From the NCBI RefSeq assembly GCF_017877055.1, contig NZ_JAGIPG010000003.1:620001-684000 (forward strand): DNA of 64,000 nt. The letters run 5' to 3'. Shown here one piece after another: positions 36,224-47,502 of this stretch. The stretch comes from Neorhizobium galegae (GTDB lineage Bacteria; Pseudomonadota; Alphaproteobacteria; Rhizobiales; Rhizobiaceae). The notes below the pieces were generated by a model. That model ran no database searches and was not told where the DNA came from. It saw nothing but the letters and a program-made list of their open reading frames with translations. The position numbers were made by a program, and so were the translations under genes. Numbering within the stretch: position 1 is the first letter of the stretch; each line of letters begins with the position of its first letter.

Positions 36224-37147
36224 TTGGCCGCATTCCTGATAAAACGCTTGGCGCAGGCGATTTTCGTGGTGATCGCCGTGACCCTGACGGTCGCCTTCGC
36301 GATCCGCCTCACCGGCGACCCGGCGCTGATGCTGACGCAAGGCGCGGGCAGCGTCACCGAGGCCGATCTCGTGAAAATTCGCGAGGGATTGGGGCTCAAC
36401 GAGCCGTTCCTGGTCCAATATTTCAATTTCCTGAAGGGCATCGTGACGCTCGATTTCGGCAACAGCTTCCTCGGCGGCACGCCCGTTTCGCTACTGATCG
36501 GCAAGGCTTTGCCCGCGACGCTGTCGCTGGCCTTCACCTCCCTGATCGTCTCGATCGTGATTTCCATCCCGCTTGGCATCAAGGCCGCCACCGCCCGTGG
36601 CAAATGGGCCGACCAGATGATCCGAATCCTGTCGCTCGTCGGCCTGTCCTTCCCGAATTTCTGGCTGGCGACCATGCTGGTGCTGCTGTTTGCCATCTCC
36701 ATCCCGCTGCTGCCGCCAAGCGGCATGGACGGATTTGAAAGCTTTGTCATGCCCGCCGTCACCATGGGCATCATCCTGACGGCGACCAATGTCCGCCTGG
36801 TGCGCACCACCATGCTGGAAACGCTGCGCTCACAATATATCATGGTCGCCCGCGCCAAGGGTCTCAGTGAAAATGCCGTGCTCTACAAGCATGCGCTGCG
36901 CAACTGCGCCATTCCGCTGATCACCTATTTCGGCCTGCAGTTCGGCGGCCTGCTCGGCGGCATCGTCGTCGTCGAGCGCGTCTTCAACTGGCCGGGGCTT
37001 GGAACGCTTGCCTTCGACGCCGTCGGCGCCCGCGACTATCCGGTGCTGCAGGCGGTTATCACCGTCCTGTCGCTGATGATCATCGGCATCAACCTTCTGG
37101 TCGACATTGCCTACGGCCTCGTCGATCCCCGCATCCGGACGGAGTGA
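36224..37147 (+). CDS. Peptide ABC transporter permease (DppB type)
   Basis: A 307-residue permease with six helices. The start FLIKRLAQAIFVVIAVTLTV is the standard DppB first helix, and the EAA-type loop ETLRSQYIMVARAKGLSENA contacts the ATPase. I choose TTG at 36224, preceded by AAGGGAACGAGAGA; earlier in-frame starts would read through the stem-loop and binding-protein gene. It ends in GTGA, overlapping the next permease. It pairs with that protein to form the channel. Confidence 0.92.
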   Translation: MAAFLIKRLAQAIFVVIAVTLTVAFAIRLTGDPALMLTQGAGSVTEADLVKIREGLGLNEPFLVQYFNFLKGIVTLDFGNSFLGGTPVSLLIGKALPATLSLAFTSLIVSIVISIPLGIKAATARGKWADQMIRILSLVGLSFPNFWLATMLVLLFAISIPLLPPSGMDGFESFVMPAVTMGIILTATNVRLVRTTMLETLRSQYIMVARAKGLSENAVLYKHALRNCAIPLITYFGLQFGGLLGGIVVVERVFNWPGLGTLAFDAVGARDYPVLQAVITVLSLMIIGINLLVDIAYGLVDPRIRTE

Positions 37148-37998
37148 GAGCCATGGTCTCGCGCAGTGCTTCCTCGAATTTCCTGAAGCTCGAATTCGTC
37201 CTCGGCGCCCTTCTGGTCGGCGTCATCGGCCTTGCCGTCATCTTCTCCGGCGTGATCTTTCCAGGCGGCGCCGAAAAGATCGACCTGATGTCGCGGCTGG
37301 TGCCGCCATTCACGAAGCCGGCACATGTCCTCGGCACCGACCCGCTCGGCCGCGACGTGCTGGCGCGCGTCATGGCCGGCGGCAAGATCTCGCTGCTGGT
37401 CGGCTTCGTGTCGGTGGCGGGCGGCGTGGTCTTCGGAACCGTCATGGGCCTGGTCGCCGGTTATTACCGCGGCATCTGGGACATGCTGGTGATGCGCTTT
37501 GCCGATATCCAGCTGGCGCTTCCCTTCATCCTGCTCGCCATCACCTTCATCGCCATCGTCGGCGGCGGGCTGGCGAACACCATCATCCTGCTGATTGTCT
37601 CGCAATGGGTGCAATATGCACGGCTGGTGCGCGGCTCGGTGCTGACATTGCGCGAGCGCGAATTCATCCTTTCGGCGCGGGCCATCGGGGTCAAGGACTG
37701 GCGGATCATTGTCCAGCACCTGCTGCCCAACCTGATCGGACCGGTCATCGTGCTGATGACGCTCAACGTCGCCACCAACATCCTGCTCGAATCGAGCCTC
37801 ACCTTCCTCGGTCTCGGCATCGACCCGACCATTCCGAGCTGGGGCGGCATGCTGGCGGAAGGCCGCACCTACCTGCAGACGGCCTGGTGGGTCAGCGTCT
37901 TCCCCGGCCTTGCCATCCTCCTCACTGTGCTGGGCCTCAACCTCCTCGGCGACTGGCTGCGCGACAGTCTCGATCCCACAGGCAGAACATCCGCATGA
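37144..37998 (+). CDS. Peptide ABC transporter permease (DppC type)
   Basis: A 284-residue permease with the DppC-type N-terminal helix and the periplasmic segment PAHVLGTDPLGRDVLARVMA, which is a hallmark of this subfamily. LREREFILSARAIGVKDWRI is the EAA loop. The start is GTG at 37144, sharing bases with the previous stop; an ATG three codons later is an alternative. Its TGA overlaps the peptidase ATG (37995-37998), tying peptide import to peptide hydrolysis. Confidence 0.92.
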   Translation: MRAMVSRSASSNFLKLEFVLGALLVGVIGLAVIFSGVIFPGGAEKIDLMSRLVPPFTKPAHVLGTDPLGRDVLARVMAGGKISLLVGFVSVAGGVVFGTVMGLVAGYYRGIWDMLVMRFADIQLALPFILLAITFIAIVGGGLANTIILLIVSQWVQYARLVRGSVLTLREREFILSARAIGVKDWRIIVQHLLPNLIGPVIVLMTLNVATNILLESSLTFLGLGIDPTIPSWGGMLAEGRTYLQTAWWVSVFPGLAILLTVLGLNLLGDWLRDSLDPTGRTSA

Positions 37999-39731
37999 CA
38001 CTGATCCACGAACAAGAGGTCGAGCGCACGCTCGATACCCTCATCGAACGCTTTTCCAGCGCCAAGGGTACCAAGCTCGAAGCCTGGGTCTTCGACGACG
38101 AGAAGAGCCGCAGGCAAGCCGAAGCGAAGCTTGCCGCCCAAGGCATCGAGGCAAAGTTCCGCAGCGCCTACAAGCCCCTGCTGCATTTCTTCCTCGAAGA
38201 GGTAGAACTTGAGAACCTCACGGCCCTGCATGTGGTCTATCCCGTTTACAAGGCCTGCCCGAAGAACCGTTTCCTGCTCGAAGCCTATCCTCTGGCGGGC
38301 CTCGCCGGTGAAGCACAGCCGACCTTCGAAGCGGGGAACGAGGATGCCTTCTACACGGTGACGCTGACCGCCAAGAGCGGCGGCACCGAAACGCACAAGG
38401 TCTTCGCTCCGAACCGGCTCCACACGGATTTCATCGGCGAAACGCTGCTGTCGCCGACAGGCTGGCTGGCGGTCGATGGCGGAATTGGCGAGCGGCTGGA
38501 AACCGATTACGAAGTCCTGTTCATCTCCGCCGTCGAAGCCGTCGCGGCCCATGACTGGGGGGCGAAGGAACCCTATTTCGACGAACTCAACATCACCGTC
38601 ATCCTGCCGGCCGAAGACCGGCGCCTGGCGGTGGGCGAAGAGGTCGTCAGCCTACGCGAGGCGCTGCACGAGGATTTCTATTTCACGCTGCTGGAAGTCT
38701 TCCAGAAGAAATCCGGCCGTCCGATCGGCGACCGTGGCCTGCAACCGGGCCAGATCATTCCGGAAATCCGCGAAGGCGAAACCATCTCGGTCCGCATCGA
38801 AACCCGGCCGCTCTGGACCTCCGAGGCGGTGGCTGAGCCGCAGCGCCTCGCCTCCGCCGTGTCGCCGATCCCGGTTTCGCAGATCCGCCGGGAACTCACA
38901 GCCATAAATGGCGTCGCCTTCGAAGCCCGCTCACGGAGCGGCCGTGCCATCGAAGCCCGTTATCACGCAGGCGGCGACAAACCCGTCATCATCAGCGGCG
39001 GCCAGCATGCCAACGAGACGACCGGGATCGTCGGCGCGCTACGCGCCGCACAGACGCTGAACTCAAGAGAAGACGCGCATTTCGTCATCTCGCCGCTCGA
39101 AAATCCGGACGGTTACCAGGTGCATTGGCGCCTCCGCGCCGACAACCCGCTGCACATGCACCACGCGGCCCGCTACACCGCGCTCGGCGACGACCTCGAA
39201 TATCGCTCGGGCAAGGAGCTTTTCGAAAAGGCGATCCGCGTCGAGGCGGAACGCCTGAGCGGTGCGAAGCTGCACGTCAACTTGCACGGCTATCCTTCGC
39301 ATGAATGGACGCGGCCGCTTTCCGGCTACGTGCCGCGTACGTTTGCGATGTGGACCGTGCCGAAGGGCTTTTTCCTCATCATGCGACATCACGCCGAATG
39401 GACGGCGCAGGCGGAAATCCTGATCGACCGCGTCAGCCGCCACCTTGCCGCCATTCCCGGCCTCGTCGCCTATAACACTGCACAGATCAAGCTGTTCGAA
39501 ACCCATGCCGGCGAGACCGGCTTCCGCATCGTCAACGGTTTCCCCTGCCTGATCTCGATCGACGACCGCCATACGGTCCCGCTGACGCTGATCACCGAAT
39601 ATCCGGACGAAACCATCTACGGACCGGCCTTCATCCAGGGCCACACGGCGCAGATGGAGACGGTGCTTGCTGCCTATGACGCGATCCAGGCGATCGAGGA
39701 GCCGGCCCCGATCTCGGAACCCGCGGTATAG
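37995..39731 (+). CDS. M14-type zinc carboxypeptidase-like protein
   Basis: A 578-residue protein. Its second half is a zinc peptidase of the M14 family: GGQHANETTGIVGAL gives the HxxE zinc motif and LHVNLHGYPSHEW the third histidine, with ENPDGYQVHWR as substrate-binding region. The first about 300 residues are not a domain I recognise. There is no signal peptide, so it should act in the cytoplasm on imported peptides. The ATG at 37995 overlaps the stop of the second permease. Relatives are often found at the end of rhizobial peptide ABC operons. The hut genes begin 310 bases downstream on the other strand. Confidence 0.82.
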   Translation: MTLIHEQEVERTLDTLIERFSSAKGTKLEAWVFDDEKSRRQAEAKLAAQGIEAKFRSAYKPLLHFFLEEVELENLTALHVVYPVYKACPKNRFLLEAYPLAGLAGEAQPTFEAGNEDAFYTVTLTAKSGGTETHKVFAPNRLHTDFIGETLLSPTGWLAVDGGIGERLETDYEVLFISAVEAVAAHDWGAKEPYFDELNITVILPAEDRRLAVGEEVVSLREALHEDFYFTLLEVFQKKSGRPIGDRGLQPGQIIPEIREGETISVRIETRPLWTSEAVAEPQRLASAVSPIPVSQIRRELTAINGVAFEARSRSGRAIEARYHAGGDKPVIISGGQHANETTGIVGALRAAQTLNSREDAHFVISPLENPDGYQVHWRLRADNPLHMHHAARYTALGDDLEYRSGKELFEKAIRVEAERLSGAKLHVNLHGYPSHEWTRPLSGYVPRTFAMWTVPKGFFLIMRHHAEWTAQAEILIDRVSRHLAAIPGLVAYNTAQIKLFETHAGETGFRIVNGFPCLISIDDRHTVPLTLITEYPDETIYGPAFIQGHTAQMETVLAAYDAIQAIEEPAPISEPAV

Positions 39732-40040
39732 TCACCGGTTAAATGCAGGACAAACATTTCCAGGTGCACACGACATTGGCGCGTCGCGTGACTTGGGGCC
39801 TGTTGACAAAGAGGATTCCCAAATCTGCGGAAGCGCCATGGGGCGCTCATTTGCGCCTTGCCGATATCGGGCACCCGTTGCATGTCAGCAGACATGGACG
39901 TGGTGAAGGTCCAGCCGAGATCGATCTGGCCATCTTCTAGGCCGAGGCGTGCGGATTATGGGAAAGCGTGGTGATTGCCATGGAAGGCTTCGCCAAGTGT
40001 GATCAGCCCGTGGGCCGGCAAATTGCAGCCCCGGACCGCA
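39732..40040. other. Intergenic region between peptidase and hutC
   Basis: 309 bases between convergent genes. Only short frames without resemblance to known proteins cross it, and I see no strong hairpin followed by a T-run. It may hold remnants of a lost gene, but nothing specific can be named. Confidence 0.4.
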
Positions 40041-40766
40041 CTAGCTCTCTCCGCCGGGCGTGAAGCGGGCGACCAGCGCATGCCGGTCACCCGGATAGGT
40101 GAAGCGCACGAACGTTACCGGGCCGTTGCTGCCCCATGTTCGCCGTTCGATGACGAGACAGGCCGCGCCCCTGGGAATATCGAGCGTTTTTGAGACCTGC
40201 GCATCGGCTGACAGCGCGTAAATCCGGTGTTCGGCAGTGCTCCACGGGATCTGGCTGATAAGCCAGGTCCCCGGCGCCGATTTCGAAAAGTCCTCGCCTG
40301 TCGCTTCGGGCACGGTCGCAAGGTTGATCAATCGCTCTTCAAGGCAGAACGGCCGCTCACCGGCGTGATGAAGGCAGACGAGATCGAGGACCGAAGCGGC
40401 TCCCGAAAGCTCCAGATGTTGCCGGTCGATGGGGCTTGCCTCGCGCTGAAACCGCTTTTCCAGCCGATAGGAATAGGGAAGCTTGAGGGAACGAACTTCC
40501 GCCTCGATACTATGGATTTCGAGCACGGCGGCCTGCGTCGCCGGTTGCGCCACGAAACTGCCGGACTTCTTGCGCCGTTCGATCAGCCCGGCCCGTGCCA
40601 GATGCGTCAGCACCTTGTTGGCGGTCATCCGGGAGCAGCCATATTGCACGGCAAGATCGACCTCGAAAGGCAGGCGGTACCCGGGAGGCCATTCACCGGA
40701 AACGATCCGTCCCTCTATGTCGCTCAAAATGCGATGATGGAGGGTGGCTTCCTTGCCATTGGTCAT
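40041..40766 (-). CDS. hutC: Histidine utilization repressor HutC (GntR/HutC family)
   Basis: A 241-residue repressor. The N-terminal GntR helix-turn-helix is PGYRLPFEVDLAVQYGCSRM with TANKVLTHLARAGLIERRKK, and the C-terminal UTRA ligand domain includes PFCLEERLINLATVPEATGE. Urocanate is the usual inducer of HutC. ATG at 40766 overlaps the hutF stop (ATGA), so the upstream in-frame extension is not used. Its likely operator is the palindrome at 42166-42177 between hutF and hutI, giving feedback control of both arms of the locus. Confidence 0.92.
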   Translation of the reverse strand: MTNGKEATLHHRILSDIEGRIVSGEWPPGYRLPFEVDLAVQYGCSRMTANKVLTHLARAGLIERRKKSGSFVAQPATQAAVLEIHSIEAEVRSLKLPYSYRLEKRFQREASPIDRQHLELSGAASVLDLVCLHHAGERPFCLEERLINLATVPEATGEDFSKSAPGTWLISQIPWSTAEHRIYALSADAQVSKTLDIPRGAACLVIERRTWGSNGPVTFVRFTYPGDRHALVARFTPGGES

Positions 40767-42109
40767 AGTGTCAGCATTTCCTGCATTACCGTCCTGAACC
40801 GCCGGCCGATCACATCCCGTTGGACATGCCGTCCGCCTTCGACCTGTTTGCGGCCAAGCGCCCAGACGCAATCCACCGCAATGCCGCCCGAAAATATCCA
40901 ATGATCGAGAATCTGATCGGCGGCAAGGTAGGGAACTTGCTCGACATCGAGCGAAACGATATCGGCGTAATTGCCCTGAGCCAAGCCGGGGGCCGCTTTG
41001 AGCGCCATTCCGCCGCCCGAAAGCGCCGCTTCGAACAGCCGCCGCCCTGTCGACCCCTCCGGCCTTGCCAGGACGTTACGCCTCTTCAGGCTAAGGCGCT
41101 GGGAATACTCAAGCTGACGCAGCTCCTGCGCCACGGAAATCAGTATGTTCGAATCCGAGCCGATGCCGACGCTGCCGTTCTGGCCAAGGAAGAGATCACC
41201 GGGGAATATCCCGTCGCCAAGATTGGACTCGGTGATCGGGCAAAGCCCGGCGACGGCGCCGCTGTCGGCCATGCGGCGCGTTTCATCCTCCGTCATGTGC
41301 GTTGCATGGATGAGACACCAGCGTTCGGTGACCGGCATGTTCGTGAGCAACCAGTCGACGGGTCGGGCACCGGACCAGGCGAGGCAGTCCTCGACCTCTT
41401 TCACCTGCTCTGCGACATGGATATGCACAGGCCCATCACTTGCCATCGGCACGACCTGCTTGAGATCCTGCGGGGTTACGGCTCGGAGACTGTGGGGAGC
41501 GACGCCGAGTTCCGCGCCGGGCATCGCCGCAGTCAGGCGCTGGCAAGCATCCATGGTCTTGGCGAAATCATCGACCGAGTGGATGAAACGGCGCTGGCCT
41601 TCGATCGGCTCCGCGCCGCCGAAGCCCGAATGGGCATAAAAGACCGGCAGCAGGGTCAGGCCAATTCCCGCCTCCGCGCTTGCAGCCGCGATGTGTTCGG
41701 CCATCTCGGCGATATTGGCGTAATGCCCGCCATCCCTGTCGTGGTGGAGGTAATGAAATTCGCCGACCCGCGAAAAGCCGGCTTCCAGCATTTCCATATA
41801 GAGCTGTGAAGCTACGGCCTCGACCTGCTCCGGCGTCATCGACAGCGCGAACTTGTACATCAGCGTCCGCCAGCTCCAGAAGCTGTCGTCGCCCGGACCG
41901 CGAACTTCCGTAAGGCCTGCCATGGCGCGCTGGAAGGCATGGCTGTGCACGTTCGGCATCGCCGGCAGCAGAACCTTGTGACGTTCGTCTTCTGCCGTCG
42001 CCTCGACGCCGATCTCCACCCGGGCGAGCCGGTCTGCCTCGATCGTCAACCTCACATTCTGCTGCCAACCTTCCGGCAGAAGAGCCAATTGCGCATGAAG
42101 CGTGGCCAT
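40763..42109 (-). CDS. hutF: Formimidoylglutamate deiminase HutF
   Basis: A 448-residue metal-dependent amidohydrolase that converts N-formimidoyl-L-glutamate to N-formyl-L-glutamate plus ammonia. The first metal motif is NVHSHAFQRAMAGL at about 54-67, then HVAEQVKEVEDCL, CLIHATHM, and GIGSDSNILISVAQELRQLE with the catalytic aspartate. HutF with HutG defines the five-step histidine pathway through formylglutamate that is typical of many Proteobacteria. It diverges from hutI with 97 bases between starts, and hutC overlaps its end. Confidence 0.95.
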   Translation of the reverse strand: MATLHAQLALLPEGWQQNVRLTIEADRLARVEIGVEATAEDERHKVLLPAMPNVHSHAFQRAMAGLTEVRGPGDDSFWSWRTLMYKFALSMTPEQVEAVASQLYMEMLEAGFSRVGEFHYLHHDRDGGHYANIAEMAEHIAAASAEAGIGLTLLPVFYAHSGFGGAEPIEGQRRFIHSVDDFAKTMDACQRLTAAMPGAELGVAPHSLRAVTPQDLKQVVPMASDGPVHIHVAEQVKEVEDCLAWSGARPVDWLLTNMPVTERWCLIHATHMTEDETRRMADSGAVAGLCPITESNLGDGIFPGDLFLGQNGSVGIGSDSNILISVAQELRQLEYSQRLSLKRRNVLARPEGSTGRRLFEAALSGGGMALKAAPGLAQGNYADIVSLDVEQVPYLAADQILDHWIFSGGIAVDCVWALGRKQVEGGRHVQRDVIGRRFRTVMQEMLTL

Positions 42110-42165
42110 GGGCGCCTTCCCTTTTCCTCAAGGAGACCAAAATTCTTCTTGTCACTCGAATTATT

Positions 42166-42177
42166 ATGTATATACAT
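42166..42177. promoter_or_regulatory. Probable HutC operator between hutF and hutI
   Basis: ATGTATATACAT is a perfect 12-base palindrome in the 97-base divergent promoter region. HutC operators known from Pseudomonas and enteric bacteria also have a TGTAT/ATACA-type core. Its placement 30 bases before hutI and 57 before hutF suits control of both. Confidence 0.65.
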
Positions 42178-42206
42178 GTTCCTCCATAAGGAAAGGCAAA
42201 AAGCTT

Positions 42207-43460
42207 ATGGATGGGGAAGAATCTTCAAAAGCTGCAGCGGGTTCCGCATCGCTTTGGCGCAATGCGCGGATCGCCACTTTCGCTCCCACGGCATCCGGCC
42301 TCGGCGAAATCGAAGCCGGCGCGCTCGCCGTGCGCAACGGGCGGATAGCCTTCGTCGGCGCACTGGCCGACCTGCCTGCCGAATTTAAAGATTCCGAAAA
42401 CCAAACCGATTGCGAAGGGCGCTGGATTACCCCGGCTTTGATCGACTGCCACACCCATCTGGTATTTGGCGGCGACCGCGCGATGGAATTTGAAATGCGC
42501 CTTGCGGGGTCGACCTATGAGGAGATCGCACGGGCCGGCGGCGGCATCATCTCGTCCGTGAAAGCAACCAATGCCCTCTCGGAAGAGGAGCTTCTGGAGC
42601 AGGCGCTTCGCAGGCTGGACGCGCTGCTGGCCGAGGGTATCTGTACGGTCGAGATCAAGTCCGGCTACGCGCTGAACATCGAGGGCGAGCTGAAGATGCT
42701 GCGGGTTGCCCGCAGGCTTGGCGAAGTCAGGCCGGTGCGGATCGTCACGAGCTGGCTTGCCGCGCACGCGACACCGCCGGACTACAAGGGCCGCAACGGT
42801 GATTACGTCACCGACGTGGTCCTGCCGGGCCTTGAGGCTGCTCATTCGGAGGGGCTCGTCGATGCTGTCGATGGTTTCTGCGAAGGCATCGCTTTCTCGC
42901 CCGCCGAAATCAGCCGAGTTTTCGACAGAGCGAAGGCATTTGGGCTTCCCGTCAAACTGCATGCGGAACAGCTCTCCGATCTCGGCGGCGCGCGCCTCGC
43001 CGCCTCCTATGGCGCGCTGTCGGCCGACCACCTCGAATATCTTTCCGCACAAGACGCCAAGAGCATGGCTGAAGCCGGCACGGTGGCCGTGCTGCTGCCA
43101 GGTGCCTTCTATACGCTTCGGGAAAAGCAGGCGCCGCCCGTCCAGGCATTGCGCGAGGCCGGCGCCCGGATCGCGCTTGCGACCGACAGCAATCCGGGCA
43201 CCTCACCGCTGACCTCGCTGCTCATGACCATGAACATGGGCGCGACACTGTTCGGCCTGACGGTCGGGGAATGCCTTGCCGGCGTCACGCGGGAGGCCGC
43301 GCGTGCACTCGGCCTTCAGGCCGAAACCGGCACGCTTGAAGTCGGCAAATCCGCAGATTTTGCGATCTGGGATATCGAGCGGCCGGCCGAGCTTGTCTAT
43401 CGCATCGGCTTCAATCCGCTGACGGCACGGATCTACAAGGGCGAGAGGGTTTCCGCATGA
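42207..43460 (+). CDS. hutI: Imidazolonepropionase HutI
   Basis: A 417-residue amidohydrolase that opens 4-imidazolone-5-propionate to formimidoylglutamate. The metal site begins ALIDCHTHLVFGGDRAMEFE, followed by TVEIKSGYALNIEGELKML, LHAEQLSDLGGARLAASYGA and ALATDSNPGT carrying the conserved aspartate. I choose ATG at 42207 with AAGGAAAGG upstream; a longer frame would run through the operator. The TGA overlaps the hutH ATG, so the catabolic genes are translated together. Confidence 0.95.
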   Translation: MDGEESSKAAAGSASLWRNARIATFAPTASGLGEIEAGALAVRNGRIAFVGALADLPAEFKDSENQTDCEGRWITPALIDCHTHLVFGGDRAMEFEMRLAGSTYEEIARAGGGIISSVKATNALSEEELLEQALRRLDALLAEGICTVEIKSGYALNIEGELKMLRVARRLGEVRPVRIVTSWLAAHATPPDYKGRNGDYVTDVVLPGLEAAHSEGLVDAVDGFCEGIAFSPAEISRVFDRAKAFGLPVKLHAEQLSDLGGARLAASYGALSADHLEYLSAQDAKSMAEAGTVAVLLPGAFYTLREKQAPPVQALREAGARIALATDSNPGTSPLTSLLMTMNMGATLFGLTVGECLAGVTREAARALGLQAETGTLEVGKSADFAIWDIERPAELVYRIGFNPLTARIYKGERVSA

Positions 43461-44992
43461 ACATCGTTCTGACACCCGGCTCGGTGAGCCTCCGCGAGCT
43501 TCAGGACATTTATTGGAACGGTACGCCGGCCCGTATTAATCCTTCGTTTGACGCGGGGATCGAGAAGGCCGCGGCCCGGATCGCCCAGATTGCCGCAGGC
43601 AACGAGCCGGTCTACGGCATCAACACCGGCTTCGGAAAACTGGCCTCGATCAAGATCGACAGCGCCGACGTCGCAACGCTCCAGCGCAACCTGATCCTGT
43701 CGCATTGCTGCGGCGTCGGCGCGCCGCTTGCCGAGAATATCGTTCGCCTGGTCATGGCGCTGAAGCTCATCTCGCTCGGGCGCGGCGCATCCGGCGTCCG
43801 TCTCGAACTGGTCCGCCTGATCGAGGCTATGCTGGAAAAAGGCGTGATCCCGCTCATTCCGGAAAAAGGCTCAGTCGGTGCCTCGGGCGATCTGGCGCCG
43901 CTCGCGCATATGGCGGCCGTGATGATGGGCGAAGGCGAAGCATATTATCAAGGCACGTTGCTGCCCGCCGCCGCCGCCCTTGCGAAAGCCGGATTGAAAC
44001 CGGTCGTGCTTGCGGCCAAGGAAGGCCTTGCCTTGATCAACGGCACCCAGACCTCCACGGCATTGGCACTGGCTGGCTTGTTCCGCGCACATCGTGCCGC
44101 CCAGACAGCACTGGTAACCGGTGCGATGTCGACGGATGCAGCCATGGGCTCCTCCGCACCTTTCCACCCGGATATCCACACGCTTCGCGGCCACAAGGGC
44201 CAGATCGACGCGGCCGCGGCTCTGCGCGCGCTGCTGTCGGGTTCGGCCATCCGCGAAAGCCATCTGCAGGGCGACGAACGGGTGCAGGATCCCTATTGCA
44301 TCCGCTGCCAGCCCCAGGTGGACGGTGCGTGCCTCGACCTCCTGCGCTCGGTCGCCCGCACGCTCGAGATCGAAGCCAACGCAGTGACCGACAATCCGCT
44401 GGTACTTTCGGATGACACCGTCGTTTCGGGCGGCAATTTTCACGCCGAGCCAGTGGCCTTTGCCGCCGACCAGATCGCACTCGCCATTTGCGAAATCGGC
44501 GCGATCTCCCAGCGTCGCATTGCGCTGCTCGTGGACCCGACCCTCTCCTATGGGCTGCCCGCCTTTCTCGCCAAGAAGCCGGGGCTCAATTCCGGGCTGA
44601 TGATCGCGGAAGTCACCTCCGCGGCCCTGATGTCGGAAAACAAGCAAATGTCGCATCCGGCTTCGGTCGATTCCACGCCGACCTCCGCCAATCAGGAAGA
44701 CCACGTTTCTATGGCCTGCCATGGCGCGCGCCGGCTTCTCCAGATGACCGACAATCTCGCGACCATCGTCGGCATCGAGGCGTTGACCGCGGCCCAGGGT
44801 GTGGAACTGCGCAGCCCGCTGACGACCAGCCCGGAACTTCAGAAGGTGATCGCCACCATCCGCGCGGTCGTTCCGAGCCTGGAAGAGGACCGCTACATGG
44901 CGAACGACCTGAAGGCGGCCACCGATCTCGTCGCCACAGGGGCGCTCGCTGCGTCCGTCTCACCGGATATCCTCCCGGTCCTGGAGGCGTGA
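43457..44992 (+). CDS. hutH: Histidine ammonia-lyase HutH
   Basis: A 511-residue lyase that removes ammonia from L-histidine to form urocanate, the first step of the pathway. The GSVGASGDLAPLAH segment contains Ala142-Ser143-Gly144, which cyclise into the MIO electrophile at the canonical positions. VYGINTGFGKLA and the QEDHVSMACHGARR motif are also present. Length is normal for the family. It overlaps hutI by ATGA and is followed immediately by hutG. Confidence 0.97.
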   Translation: MNIVLTPGSVSLRELQDIYWNGTPARINPSFDAGIEKAAARIAQIAAGNEPVYGINTGFGKLASIKIDSADVATLQRNLILSHCCGVGAPLAENIVRLVMALKLISLGRGASGVRLELVRLIEAMLEKGVIPLIPEKGSVGASGDLAPLAHMAAVMMGEGEAYYQGTLLPAAAALAKAGLKPVVLAAKEGLALINGTQTSTALALAGLFRAHRAAQTALVTGAMSTDAAMGSSAPFHPDIHTLRGHKGQIDAAAALRALLSGSAIRESHLQGDERVQDPYCIRCQPQVDGACLDLLRSVARTLEIEANAVTDNPLVLSDDTVVSGGNFHAEPVAFAADQIALAICEIGAISQRRIALLVDPTLSYGLPAFLAKKPGLNSGLMIAEVTSAALMSENKQMSHPASVDSTPTSANQEDHVSMACHGARRLLQMTDNLATIVGIEALTAAQGVELRSPLTTSPELQKVIATIRAVVPSLEEDRYMANDLKAATDLVATGALAASVSPDILPVLEA

Positions 44993-45811
44993 ATGGCTGT
45001 CTTTGAAACCAGCCAGGGCACTTCCCCCGTCATTCTCGGTTTTCCGCATACGGGAACCGAAGTGCCTAAAGCGGTCTGGGACCGGCTAAACGACAACGGC
45101 CGTCTGCTTGCCGATACCGACTGGCACATCCACCGGCTCTATGACGGTCTTCTGGCGGATGCGACGACGGTGCGCGCCACATTCCACCGTTATGTGATCG
45201 ACGCCAATCGCGACCCGCAAGGTGCGAGCCTTTATCCCGGTCAGAACACGACCGGCCTCGTGCCGGAGACGGATTTTGACGGCAAGAGCATCTGGAAGCA
45301 GGGCGCCGCGCCGACCGGGGCCGACACCGCCGATCGGCTGCGGGATTTTCATGCGCCCTACCACGCCGCACTTGCAGCCGAAATCGAGCGGGTAAAATCC
45401 ATTCACGGAATAGCCGTACTCTACGATTGCCACTCGATCCGCTCGCATATTCCGTTCCTGTTCGAGGGCATCCTGCCCGATTTCAATATCGGCACGGACA
45501 TGGGCAGGACCTGCGCCCCGGCGATCGAACAGGCGGCACTCGCTGTGAGGACCGCAGCTTCGGGCTATACCAGCATCATCAACGGTCGCTTCAAGGGCGG
45601 CTGGACGACCCGGCATTACGGCAGACCGGAAACCGGCGTCCACGCGATCCAGATGGAGCTTGCCCAGTCTACCCATCTTGCGGCGGAGACCCCGCCCTTC
45701 GCCTACGACCCGGCCAAGGCAGAGCGTCTGCGAGTCCATCTCAAAGATATCCTGACGCGGATCGAGCGGATCGCCTTCGACCTCGTGTCACAGAAAAACA
45801 ACAACCGATAA
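44993..45811 (+). CDS. hutG: N-formylglutamate deformylase HutG
   Basis: A 272-residue hydrolase that splits N-formylglutamate into formate and glutamate. PHTGTEVPKAVWDRL, DTDWHIHRLYDGL, VIDANRDPQGASLYPGQNTT and VLYDCHSIRSHIPFLFEGIL are recognisable family blocks with the likely zinc and active-site histidines. ATG at 44993 begins directly after the hutH stop. It completes the route opened by HutF and explains why that deiminase, rather than the HutG formimidoyl-glutamase type, is encoded. Confidence 0.95.
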   Translation: MAVFETSQGTSPVILGFPHTGTEVPKAVWDRLNDNGRLLADTDWHIHRLYDGLLADATTVRATFHRYVIDANRDPQGASLYPGQNTTGLVPETDFDGKSIWKQGAAPTGADTADRLRDFHAPYHAALAAEIERVKSIHGIAVLYDCHSIRSHIPFLFEGILPDFNIGTDMGRTCAPAIEQAALAVRTAASGYTSIINGRFKGGWTTRHYGRPETGVHAIQMELAQSTHLAAETPPFAYDPAKAERLRVHLKDILTRIERIAFDLVSQKNNNR

Positions 45812-45824
45812 AGGGAACGTTCCG

Positions 45825-47498
<1,674 letters not shown>

Positions 47499-47502
47499 AC
47501 CC

